From Bacteroidaceae bacterium (lineage in GTDB: Bacteria > Bacteroidota > Bacteroidia > Bacteroidales > Bacteroidaceae), in contig JAFWYF010000015.1 in assembly GCA_017522785.1 (NCBI GenBank), positions 62,001 through 126,000 of the forward strand: a DNA stretch of 64,000 bases, written 5' to 3'. This document shows positions 27,648 through 37,000 of the stretch, piece after piece. The notes under the pieces were generated by a model, which ran no database searches, was not told the origin of the DNA, and was given only the letters and a program-made list of their open reading frames with translations. The position numbers and the translations under genes were made by a program. The stretch's first letter is position 1. The number at the start of each line of letters is the position of its first letter.

Positions 27648-29180
27648 ATGAAAAAGAATGTAATCTGGTTTGTGGGGCTTGTGATGATGGTCTGCTGTGT
27701 CGGGTTGTTATATTTGCAAGTTAGTTACATCGAGGCAATTGTAAATATGCGTCGCGAGCACTTTAAAGAGGGTGTTCGCCGAAGCTTGTATCAGGCTGCA
27801 TACAATTTGGAACTCGATGAAATGAAATATTATCTGACCAAAGATGTGCAGAACGATATTCATCGTACACAAATTAAAGATGGTTATATAAAATTGGAAC
27901 ATAGTTTCATGTTCTCTTCATCAGAGGGCGACCTTGCCATCGATTCCAAAACGACGGTGCGCGACCTCTCGGGAACAATGTTTAAACTAAAGAATGTCAA
28001 TAGGTTTGGTACAATGTCTATAAAAGATGCTCAGCGTATATCGCTGGATATTCTAAAACAGAGGTATAAGTATCAGCGCTCAATACTCGATGAGGTAATC
28101 TATAACATGCTCTACAAAGCAAGCGATAAGCCTCTTGAGAAAAGAATCAATTTTCGTCGTCTCGACCAAAGTATAAAATCGGAATTTGCTCATAACGGAA
28201 TAGACCTCCCTTACCACTTCAGAGTTTTGTCGAGCGATGGTAAAGAGGTGTACAAATGCCCTGACTATGTGCAAGGAGATGAGGACCACATATATAAGGA
28301 GACAATTTTTAAGAACGACCCTCCGAGCCGAATGGGAACATTGGAAGTTAATTTCCCTACACTTACTTTGAACAAATATATTTATAGTTCGGTTAAATTT
28401 ATGATTCCTTCGATACTATTTACTTTTGTTTTATTGATAACATTTGTGATTACTTTGTATTTATCGGTTAGGCAAAAGAAAATATCGGAGATGAAAAATG
28501 ACTTCATAAATAATATGACTCACGAATTTAAGACACCTATATCGACAATATCGTTGGCTGCGCAGATGTTGCAAGACCAGTCTGTAGCCAAGTCGCCTGC
28601 ACTGTTTGGTAAGCTGTCGGGTGTAATATCGAGTGAGACAAAGAGACTGCGTTTTCAGGTAGACAAGGTGTTGCAAATGTCAATGTTCGAAGACAGAAAA
28701 ACTGCCGCTTTGAAAATGAAAGAACTCGATGCGAATGAACTGATAAATGGTGTTATTAACACATTTGCTGTTAAAGTAGAACAGAGTGGAGGACATATAA
28801 CATGCTCGCTAGAGGCAAATGACCCCTATGTCTATGTCGATGAAATGCACTTCACAAATGTTGTCTTTAATTTAATGGACAACGCACTCAAATATAAGAA
28901 AAATGATGAACCATTATCGCTCGATGTACGTACATGGAATGCAAATGACCATTTTATGTTGTCGATAAAAGATAATGGAATAGGACTCCGTCGCGAAGAT
29001 TTGAAAAAAATCTTTGATAAGTTCTATCGTGTACACACCGGAAACCTGCACGATGTTAAAGGCTTCGGCTTGGGTCTTGCTTATGTAAAACAAATAATTC
29101 AAGCACATAAAGGTACAATACGTGCCGAAAGTGAACTTGGAGTTGGAACAACGTTTATAATTGTATTACCTTTAAAATAA
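27648..29180 (+). CDS. rprX: Sensor histidine kinase RprX
   Basis: 510 residues. A first membrane helix spans about 5-24, a large periplasmic sensor domain runs to about 245, and a second helix covers about 247-273. The phospho-acceptor is H292 in NNMTHEFKTPISTISLAAQM. The ATPase domain shows N box (NLMDNALKYKK), G1 (IKDNGIGLR), F box (IFDKFYRVHTG) and G2 (GFGLGLAYVK). Order, size and the H-box agree with RprX of Bacteroides fragilis, first found through effects on tetracycline resistance. rprY follows after 7 bases. The leader carries a tandem repeat. Confidence 0.9.
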   Translation: MKKNVIWFVGLVMMVCCVGLLYLQVSYIEAIVNMRREHFKEGVRRSLYQAAYNLELDEMKYYLTKDVQNDIHRTQIKDGYIKLEHSFMFSSSEGDLAIDSKTTVRDLSGTMFKLKNVNRFGTMSIKDAQRISLDILKQRYKYQRSILDEVIYNMLYKASDKPLEKRINFRRLDQSIKSEFAHNGIDLPYHFRVLSSDGKEVYKCPDYVQGDEDHIYKETIFKNDPPSRMGTLEVNFPTLTLNKYIYSSVKFMIPSILFTFVLLITFVITLYLSVRQKKISEMKNDFINNMTHEFKTPISTISLAAQMLQDQSVAKSPALFGKLSGVISSETKRLRFQVDKVLQMSMFEDRKTAALKMKELDANELINGVINTFAVKVEQSGGHITCSLEANDPYVYVDEMHFTNVVFNLMDNALKYKKNDEPLSLDVRTWNANDHFMLSIKDNGIGLRREDLKKIFDKFYRVHTGNLHDVKGFGLGLAYVKQIIQAHKGTIRAESELGVGTTFIIVLPLK

Positions 29181-29187
29181 GAAAATT

Positions 29188-29889
29188 ATGGAAGAGAAAC
29201 AGAGTATTTTGCTATGCGAAGATGATGAGAACCTAGGTATGTTGCTTCGCGAATATTTACAGGCAAAAGGATATCATGCAGAACTATGTGCCGACGGTGA
29301 GGCCGGTTACAAAGCTTTTCTAAAGAATAAGTTCGATATTTGTGTGTTGGATGTTATGATGCCAATTAAAGATGGATTTACATTGGCGCAGGAAATTCGT
29401 GCGACAAATGCCGAAGTACCTATCATTTTCCTAACAGCCAAAACACTTAAAGAGGATATTTTGGAAGGATTCAAAATTGGTGCCGATGACTATATTACAA
29501 AACCTTTCAGCATGGAAGAACTTGTATTCCGTATTGAAGCAATTCTACGTCGTGTATGTGGCAAGAAGAATAAAGAGAATACCCAATACAAGATTGGACG
29601 TTTCTTGTTCGATACACAAAAACAGTTGCTTACAATTGATGGACAACAGACTAAACTCACCACTAAGGAGTCGGAATTATTGAGCCTTCTCTGTGCACAT
29701 TCTAATGAAATATTGCAACGCGACTTCGCACTAAAGACAATTTGGATAGATGATAACTATTTTAATGCAAGAAGCATGGATGTCTACATCACTAAATTGC
29801 GCAAGCATCTTAAAGCCGATGAAAGCATTGAGATTATAAATATCCATGGTAAAGGATATAAACTTATAAACCCCGAAGTTGAAGCTTAA
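29188..29889 (+). CDS. rprY: Response regulator RprY
   Basis: 233 residues. The receiver has D12/D13, phospho-acceptor D55 (CVLDVMMP), T83 and K105 (YITKPFS). An OmpR-type winged helix occupies about 132-230 (TKESELLSLLCAHSNE, SMDVYITKLRKHL, IHGKGYKLI). In Bacteroides and Porphyromonas, RprY controls genes linked to primary metabolism and oxidative stress; here its targets are not visible. The pair ends at a 40-bp palindrome. Confidence 0.92.
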   Translation: MEEKQSILLCEDDENLGMLLREYLQAKGYHAELCADGEAGYKAFLKNKFDICVLDVMMPIKDGFTLAQEIRATNAEVPIIFLTAKTLKEDILEGFKIGADDYITKPFSMEELVFRIEAILRRVCGKKNKENTQYKIGRFLFDTQKQLLTIDGQQTKLTTKESELLSLLCAHSNEILQRDFALKTIWIDDNYFNARSMDVYITKLRKHLKADESIEIINIHGKGYKLINPEVEA

Positions 29890-29898
29890 CCCAATAGA

Positions 29899-29938
29899 AC
29901 GACACCCCTCTCTAACAGCTGTTAGAGAGGGGTGTCGT
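29899..29938. terminator. 40-bp perfect palindrome after rprY
   Basis: The 20 bases 29899-29918 are the exact reverse complement of 29919-29938, with a GC-rich core (ACACCCCTCTCTAACAG). On the plus strand it is followed by A rather than T, so it lacks the usual U-tract; it may still stop or protect the rprXY transcript. Confidence 0.6.
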
Positions 29939-29968
29939 AAAAAAAAGAGCGATAGAAATATCGCTCTT
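29939..29968 (-). terminator. Terminator of the small membrane protein gene
   Basis: Read on the minus strand: stem AAGAGCGATA/TATCGCTCTT with a 4-base loop, followed by about eight T. Confidence 0.85.
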
Positions 29969-29989
29969 AAATTGTAAACTAATAAAATA

Positions 29990-30172
29990 TTAGTTTTTCT
30001 CCATACTCTTCTTGCCGGCAATGATGTATGTAATAAATCCACCAATCATTGCAACCATAGCCAATATGCTAATTGCATTGTTATTAACCCAGCCCAAGAA
30101 GTAGCCGATAAATAAGATTGCAGCTCCTATAACAATGAGAGCCAATCCTAGATTTTTGATTATTGAAGACAT
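29990..30172 (-). CDS. Small two-helix membrane protein
   Basis: 60 residues with two hydrophobic helices (about 8-28, LGLALIVIGAAILFIGYFLG, and 33-52, AISILAMVAMIGGFITYIIA) joined by WVNNN and ending in a basic KKSMEKN tail. I know similar short proteins in Bacteroidales but no function. It has its own terminator, and TTTCTTTG at 30204-30211 (minus strand) may be its -7 element. It is convergent with rprXY. Confidence 0.75.
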   Translation of the reverse strand: MSSIIKNLGLALIVIGAAILFIGYFLGWVNNNAISILAMVAMIGGFITYIIAGKKSMEKN

Positions 30173-30397
30173 ATCTTATAGTTTTATTGATTTTTCCGTT
30201 TTGCAAAGAAACACATAAAATTTTATAGAACGAAATATTTTTATTAAAATTTTTCTATTATTGAAGCTAAGTACGCACAAGTATACTTACTTATATGGTA
30301 ATTCCTGCAAAATAGCAATATATCTATGTATTGCATATACTTCTTCTCATAGATTAAAAAAGTCTTCTCTTATGTTTCTTTATTCCTAAACTTGTGT

Positions 30398-30405
30398 TAT
30401 CTTCG
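30398..30405 (+). promoter_or_regulatory. -7 element of the AmgK-RapZ/murU operon
   Basis: TATCTTCG followed by C, 35 bases before the ATG. The short leader also contains a small hairpin, GTGCA-TTG-TGCAC, at 30412-30424. Confidence 0.55.
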
Positions 30406-30440
30406 CATTTGGTGCATTGTGCACTATAAATTAATATATA

Positions 30441-31865
30441 ATGATATCTGTTTTAAAGGAATTATATAAAAATAGGGTAGGCGAAGAACCATGCTCGGTA
30501 GTTAAACTCACCGGTGATGGCTCTAATCGTGCCTATTACCGAATGATGTCTCCACACGCCTCACTAATTGGTGCTGTTGGTACATCCGTAGAGGAGAATA
30601 GGGCTTTTATAGCCCTTGCAAATGAATTTCGCAAGTGCGGTTTAAAGGCTCCCGAAATAGTTGCAGTATCAGAAGATTATTACTGTTATTTGCAAGAAGA
30701 TTTCGGAGACGAAACTCTGTTCATTCGTTTGAAGGAAGCGCGTGAGAGCGGTTCCTTCTCTGACAACGATGTGGATATGCTGTGTCAAGTGATGCGTCTT
30801 TTGCCCGATATACAATACAAAGTGGCGAAAGGGTTCGATTTTGCACTCTGTTACCCGGTTGTAGAGTTTGACCGACGTTCGTTGTTTTGGGACCTAAACT
30901 ATTTCAAATATTGTTTTTTAAAGGGTGTTGGAATAGACTTCGATGAGGTGGCTTTAGAGAATGAATTTGAGCATTTGGCTACATTGCTGTTGGACGAGGA
31001 GTGTGATACTTTTATGTATCGCGATTTTCAATCGCGTAATATAATGTGGCACGGCAATGCTCCATGTTTCATCGATTTTCAAGGAGGCAGAAAAGGTCCC
31101 ATTTACTACGATGTTGCTTCGTTCGTCGGGCAGGCCCGTGCAAAATACCCCGACTGTGTAGTCGAAAAGATGATAGACGCATACATATCGTCGTTGGAGC
31201 GCTATCGTAAGGTAGATAAAATTGAGTTTATGCAAAAACTGAATGCCTTCTCTCTTTTCCGCTTATTGCAAAATCTGGGCACTTATGGATTTCGAGGGCT
31301 TTATGAGCGCAAGAAGGCTTTCATTGAGAGCATACCGGCGGCGTTGCATCGCTTGTCTGCATTGTTAAGTAGAATGAGTAATGATTTCCCTTTACTCTCT
31401 TTATTGGTTCAACAGATTGCCGAACTTCCTCGTTTTGTTACAGCTGGAACAGATGGTTTGACGGTTGATGTAATGAGTTTCTCATACAAACGTGGTATTC
31501 CCGAAGATTATTCGGGTAATGGCGGTGGCTTTGTTTTTGATTGTCGTGCAATACATAATCCCGGGCGATACGAACCATACAAAAAACTGACAGGAATGGA
31601 TGCCCCCGTTATAGAGTTTCTTGAAACTAAAAGTAACATTACCGAATTTGTGGAAAATGCCTGCTCTTTAGTTGATGAAATGGTTTCCACGTACATTGAA
31701 CGTAAATTCAATCATATTCAGGTGTGTTGCGGATGCACAGGTGGACAGCATCGTTCTGTATATAGTGCAGAACATATAGCACAACATATATCTGATAAAT
31801 TCGGTGTTAAGGTGGTTGTAACACATAAAATGTTAAACAAACAATATATAATAGAGGCAAAATGA
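30441..31865 (+). CDS. AmgK-like sugar kinase fused to a RapZ C-terminal domain
   Basis: 474 residues, two domains. Residues 1 to about 320 are an aminoglycoside-phosphotransferase-type kinase with GDGSNRAYYRM (nucleotide loop), the catalytic YRDFQSRNIM and the metal-binding FIDFQGGRKGP, as in AmgK, the anomeric MurNAc/GlcNAc kinase. Residues about 335-474 match the C-terminal domain of RapZ (GFVFDCRAIHNPGR, TGMDAPVIEFL, GCTGGQHRSVY), which in E. coli binds small RNAs and glucosamine-6-P; the P-loop kinase half of RapZ is absent. It overlaps murU by 4 bases (ATGA). I infer MurNAc salvage with built-in sensing or regulation; the RapZ part is not proven to bind RNA here. Confidence 0.85.
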   Translation: MISVLKELYKNRVGEEPCSVVKLTGDGSNRAYYRMMSPHASLIGAVGTSVEENRAFIALANEFRKCGLKAPEIVAVSEDYYCYLQEDFGDETLFIRLKEARESGSFSDNDVDMLCQVMRLLPDIQYKVAKGFDFALCYPVVEFDRRSLFWDLNYFKYCFLKGVGIDFDEVALENEFEHLATLLLDEECDTFMYRDFQSRNIMWHGNAPCFIDFQGGRKGPIYYDVASFVGQARAKYPDCVVEKMIDAYISSLERYRKVDKIEFMQKLNAFSLFRLLQNLGTYGFRGLYERKKAFIESIPAALHRLSALLSRMSNDFPLLSLLVQQIAELPRFVTAGTDGLTVDVMSFSYKRGIPEDYSGNGGGFVFDCRAIHNPGRYEPYKKLTGMDAPVIEFLETKSNITEFVENACSLVDEMVSTYIERKFNHIQVCCGCTGGQHRSVYSAEHIAQHISDKFGVKVVVTHKMLNKQYIIEAK

Positions 31866-32590
31866 ATGCAGTGATTTTGGCGGCCGGTTTAGGAACTCGT
31901 TTGCGACCATTGACCGATGACAAACCAAAGGCAATGGTTGAGATTGATGGTGCACCAATGTTGCAACATCAGATTTTGAAGATGCGTAATGCGGGTTTCA
32001 AACGTATAGTGGTAAATGTGCATTACATGGGTGAACAAATAATAGATTTTTTAAAAGCAAACAATAATTTTGGCATAGATATAATGGTCTCCGACGAGCG
32101 TAATCTCCTATTGAATACCGGTGGAGGAATTGCGCGGGCGGCAATGATGTTCGGCGACGACAAACCGGTGCTGGTGCATAATGTAGATATATTCTCAAAT
32201 GTCGATGTGGCACATTATTACAATGAATGTGCAGGATGTGATGCACTGTTGCTGTTGCAGGAACGTGAAACATCGCGTCGTTTGTGCTTTACAAATGATA
32301 TGCGTCTTGCCGGGTGGTATAATGTCAATGAAGGCGAGGTAACAGCTTCGTATACGGGTTACGATATCGAAGATTTAAAAATGTATGCTTTCTCAGGAAT
32401 ACATGTGCTGTCGGCTGGTTTTGCAAAGGCTATGCCACAAAACGAGGCCTTCCCACTATTTTCATTCTATCTGTCGCAAAAGAATGATAGATTCATAAAA
32501 GGAGTTGTGCTTCCCGATGATACACGTTGGGTCGATGCAGGTACGCCACAATCTTTGGTTGAGGCTGCCGAAATTGTCAGAATTGCTTAG
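31862..32590 (+). CDS. murU: Nucleotidyltransferase MurU-like (sugar-1-P uridylyltransferase)
   Basis: 242 residues of the NTP_transferase fold. The N-terminal AVILAAGLGTRLRPLTDDKP is the nucleotide-binding signature, with K in DDKPKAMVEIDGAPML, then VHNVDIFSNVD (metal Asp) and RWVDAGTPQSL at the end. Directly after an AmgK-type kinase, the natural reading is MurU, which makes UDP-MurNAc from MurNAc-1-P and bypasses the fosfomycin-sensitive MurA step. A GlmU-like or mannose-1-P activity is the alternative. Confidence 0.82.
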   Translation: MNAVILAAGLGTRLRPLTDDKPKAMVEIDGAPMLQHQILKMRNAGFKRIVVNVHYMGEQIIDFLKANNNFGIDIMVSDERNLLLNTGGGIARAAMMFGDDKPVLVHNVDIFSNVDVAHYYNECAGCDALLLLQERETSRRLCFTNDMRLAGWYNVNEGEVTASYTGYDIEDLKMYAFSGIHVLSAGFAKAMPQNEAFPLFSFYLSQKNDRFIKGVVLPDDTRWVDAGTPQSLVEAAEIVRIA

Positions 32591-32627
32591 TCTATAGTGA
32601 ATAACAAATAAATATTTAGATAAAATT

Positions 32628-33905
32628 ATGAAACGATTATTAGAAATGTTAGATAGCTCGCCTGTGAATTTTTTGGCAGCTGAATATGCAGTAAACAGGC
32701 TTTTAGATGCCGGTTTTGAGAGGGTGTCATTAACTGCTCTTCCCAAATTGGAGCCGGGTAAAGGCTATTTTATCACAAAAAACAGTTCATCTGTTTTTGC
32801 TTTTCGTGTAGGTTCGGGTGCTCTTACCGATGGTTTTAAACTGATTTGTGCGCACACCGACTCTCCCTGTTTCCGCGTAAAGCCATGCCCCGAAATGGTT
32901 AGTGAGGGTGGCATGATACGCTTGAATACAGAGGTCTATGGTGGTCCCATTCTCTATACATGGTTCGACCGTCCATTGTCTCTTGCCGGTCGTGTTATCT
33001 TACGTGGGGAATCGCCTTTGCATCCTCAAGTTCGTCTGTTACATATACGTCGTCCTTTACTCATAATTCCTCATTTGGCTATACATTTTAACCGCGAGGT
33101 TAATGAGGGCAATAAAATAAATCGTCAAAGAGACATGATGCCTGTTCTTGGTTTTATAAAAGAGCATTTCGAAAAGGAAAACCTGCTGTTGAATATAGTA
33201 GCCGAGGAGTTGGGCGTCGATGCGAGTGATATATTGGATTTCGATTTATCGCTATACGATGCAACACCTGCCTCTCTTTGTGGTTTGAACAACGAATTTG
33301 TTTCGAGTGGTCGTCAAGATGACCTCTTAATGGCATTTGCAGGTTTAGAAGCTCTGTTGTCGAGCAAACCTTCGGCAATGACACAAGTTTTGGCATTGTT
33401 CGATAATGAAGAGACCGGTAACATGACAAAGCAAGGTTCGGCATCTCCAATGCTACGTAATTTGTTGGATGCACTTATCTTGAATCGTGGTGGTGCGCAG
33501 GGAGATTTATATGCGGCTGTAGAGAATTCATTTATGGTTTCTGCCGATATGGCACATGCTTTGCATCCCAATTATGCCGACAAGCACGACCCAACAAATC
33601 ATCCTGTTATGGGTGGTGGCCCTGTCATCAAATACAATGCAAATCAAAAATATGTTACCGACGCAGAGTCGGCTGCTGTGTTTGCCGAGGTATGTCGTGC
33701 GGCAGGTGTACCATTCCAATATTTTGTAAACCGTTCTGATATAGCCGGTGGTTCCACATTAGGTAATACTCTTACAACACAGTTGCCCATGCGTGGTGTA
33801 GATATGGGCAATCCCATGTGGGCTATGCATTCGGCTCGTGAAACATCGGCATTGGTAGACACCGAATACGCAATCAAAGCCTTTACAAAATTCTATGATA
33901 TTTGA
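32628..33905 (+). CDS. M18 family zinc aminopeptidase
   Basis: 425 residues. Metal-ligand segments of the M18 family are visible: LICAHTDSPCFRVKP (His, Asp), ALFDNEETGNMTKQGS (Glu-Glu), SADMAHALHPNY, and the C-terminal GGSTLGNTLTTQLPM with AMHSARET (His). These cytosolic tetrahedral enzymes remove N-terminal acidic or neutral residues from peptides. The gene lies 37 bases after murU in the same direction and ahead of a terminator, so it is probably the last gene of that operon. Confidence 0.93.
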   Translation: MKRLLEMLDSSPVNFLAAEYAVNRLLDAGFERVSLTALPKLEPGKGYFITKNSSSVFAFRVGSGALTDGFKLICAHTDSPCFRVKPCPEMVSEGGMIRLNTEVYGGPILYTWFDRPLSLAGRVILRGESPLHPQVRLLHIRRPLLIIPHLAIHFNREVNEGNKINRQRDMMPVLGFIKEHFEKENLLLNIVAEELGVDASDILDFDLSLYDATPASLCGLNNEFVSSGRQDDLLMAFAGLEALLSSKPSAMTQVLALFDNEETGNMTKQGSASPMLRNLLDALILNRGGAQGDLYAAVENSFMVSADMAHALHPNYADKHDPTNHPVMGGGPVIKYNANQKYVTDAESAAVFAEVCRAAGVPFQYFVNRSDIAGGSTLGNTLTTQLPMRGVDMGNPMWAMHSARETSALVDTEYAIKAFTKFYDI

Positions 33906-33929
33906 TTGACCTAAGTTATATGTTTTTTT

Positions 33930-33969
33930 ACGAGTACACCAAGTGTAAAGGTGTACTCGTTCTTTTTCT
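33930..33969 (+). terminator. Terminator after the M18 aminopeptidase gene
   Basis: 11-bp stem ACGAGTACACC/GGTGTACTCGT with a 9-base loop, followed by TCTTTTTCT. Confidence 0.9.
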
Positions 33970-34036
33970 AGCCCATAACTTTCTATTAATGGCTAATTAT
34001 CCTTAGCTCTTTCTTTTACTTTTCGGAAATTTTAGA

Positions 34037-34044
34037 TAACTTTG
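34037..34044 (+). promoter_or_regulatory. -7 element of the ileS operon
   Basis: TAACTTTG followed by C, 47 bases before the ileS start. The -33 element is weak. Confidence 0.5.
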
Positions 34045-34091
34045 CGCGATTAAATAGAGTATAATAGCAAAACTATATAGTTTTACAGAAA

Positions 34092-37000
34092 ATGAAGAAG
34101 AAATTTCCGGTTTATAACCAATTAAATTTGCCTCAGTTGAACAAAGAGGTTCTTGCAGAGTGGGATAAGAATGATGTCTTTTCAAAGAGTATGACAGAGC
34201 GTGAGGGTGCTCCCTCGTTTGTCTTTTTCGAAGGTCCTCCTTCTGCAAATGGTATGCCGGGTATTCACCATGTTATGGCACGAAGCATCAAAGATGTCTT
34301 TTGCCGTTTTAAAACAATGAAAGGCTTTCAGGTTAAACGTAAGGCCGGTTGGGATACTCACGGATTGCCGGTAGAACTAGGAGTTGAAAAGAAACTTAAT
34401 ATAACAAAAGAGGATATAGGTAAAAAAATCTCTGTCGATGATTACAATCGTAATTGTCGCGAAGAGGTCATGAAATATACAAAGGAGTGGACCGATTTAA
34501 CTCGCCAAATGGGCTATTGGGTAGATTTGGAGAACCCTTATATTACATACGAAAATAGCTATATTGAGACTCTTTGGTGGTTGTTGAAACAGTTGTATAA
34601 CAAAGGACTCCTATACAAAGGTTATACAATTCAGCCATACTCACCTGCTGCAGGAACAGGTCTTAGCTCGCACGAGTTGAATCAACCCGGTTGTTATCGT
34701 GATGTAAAAGATACAACAGCTGTCGCTCAGTTCCGTATGCTCGACCCCAAAGCAGAAATGGCAGAGTGGGGTACTCCCTATTTTATAGCATGGACAACAA
34801 CTCCATGGACTTTGCCTTCTAATACAGCACTCTGCGTGGGTCCAAAAATCGATTATGTTGCTGTACAAACATATAATGCATATACAGGTGAACCTATAAC
34901 AGTGGTACTTGCAAAGGCTCTCCTCGCCATGCATTTTAATCCTGCCGGTGCGGAATTGCCTCTTGACAGTTATAAACAAGGTGATAAAGTGATACCCTAC
35001 AAGGTCGTAGGTGAATACAAGGGAACCGACTTGGTGGGTATGCATTACGAGCAACTCTTCCCATGGGTGAAACCTGTTGTAAAGAATGACGATAAGGTGG
35101 TTGAAGCGTCAGCCGATGCATTCCGAGTTATTCCGGGAGATTATGTTACAACTGAAGATGGTACCGGCATTGTGCACATTGCACCTACATTTGGTGCCGA
35201 TGATGCCTTTGTTGCTAAAGCTGCAGGAATTCCATCGTTGTTTATGGTAAACAAGAAGGGCGAAACACGTCCTATGGTCGATTTTACAGGTAAATTCTGG
35301 AACATCGATGAACTCGACGAGGGGTTTGTGAAAGAGTGTGTCAATGTAGAACTCTATTCAAATTTTGCCGGTGCTTATGTGAAAAATGCATACGACCCAC
35401 AATATACAGTTGATGGTCGCTACGATGAAAAGGCGGCATCAAAATCCGAGACATTGGATATTGCTCTCTGTATGCTCCTGAAGCAACAAAACAAGGTGTT
35501 TAAGATTGAAAAACATGTGCATAATTATCCTCATTGTTGGCGTACAGACAAGCCTGTGCTTTACTATCCATTGGATAGCTGGTTTGTGCGTGCATCGGAA
35601 ATGAAGGAGCGCATGAGTGAACTCAACAAGACTATCACATGGAAACCCGAATCAACCGGAACAGGTCGTTTTGGTAAGTGGCTCGAGAATTTGAACGACT
35701 GGAATCTTAGCCGAAGTCGCTATTGGGGAACTCCGTTGCCTATCTGGATTAGCGAAGATGGAGAGCAAAAGTGTATAGGCTCTATCGAGGAACTATATAA
35801 CGAAATAGAACAGGCAGTTGCTACCGGCATCATGGCAAGCAACCCATTTAAAGAGAAAGGATTTGTCCCCGGAGATTACAGCAAAGATAACTACGATAAG
35901 ATTGATTTGCATCGTCCTTATGTCGATGATATACTATTGGTTTCTTCTACCGGAAAGCCAATGAAACGCGAACTCGACCTAATCGACGTGTGGTTCGATT
36001 CCGGTGCTATGCCTTATGCACAAATTCATTATCCTTTTGAAAATAAAGAGATATTGGATAATCGCACTGTATATCCTGCCGATTTCATCGCAGAGGGTGT
36101 CGATCAAACACGCGGATGGTTCTACACATTGCATGCAATTGCAACAATGGTATTCGATAGCGTTGCATATAAGACTGTAATTTCTAACGGTCTTGTTCTC
36201 GACAAGAATGGCGATAAAATGTCAAAACGATTGGGTAATGCAGTAGACCCATTCGAAACAATAAACAAGTATGGTAGCGATGCGCTGCGTTGGTATATGA
36301 TTACCAATTCAGCACCATGGGATAATTTGCGTTTTAACGAAGAGGGTGTCAAAGAGGTAACACGTTCTTTCTTTGGAAAGTTGTATCAGACATACAGTTT
36401 CTTTACAATGTATGCAAATGTAGACGGCTTTACATTCGAAGAGGCTGAAATTCCTTTGAACGAGCGTCCGGAACTTGACAGATGGATTATTTCGGAGCTA
36501 AACTCTTTGGCTAAAAATGTAAACGCTTGCTTGAACGATTATGAGCCAACAAAGGCAGGTCGTCTTATACAGGAGTTTGTAATTGATAATGTAAGTAATT
36601 GGTTCGTGCGTTTGAGTCGTAAACGTTTCTGGGGCTCCGATATGAGTAACGATAAGTTATCGGCATATCAAACTCTGTATACATGTTTGGAGACGGTAGC
36701 GCGCCTAATGGCGCCAATCGCTCCTTTCTATGCCGACCGTTTGTATCAGGATTTGACATCGGCTACAGGACGTGCAACAAACTCTTCGGTGCATCTTGCA
36801 GGGTATCCCGAGTGTAACGAGGCTTGTGTCGATAGCGAATTGGAGTACCGTATGAAACTTGCTCAACAAATTTCATCAATGGTTCTTGCTTTGCGCAAAA
36901 AAGAACAGATAATTGTACGCCAGCCACTACAGAAAATTGCTATCCCCACAACAGACGAGGTGATGAAGAACCGCATCGAAGCTGTTAAACAACTTATTTT

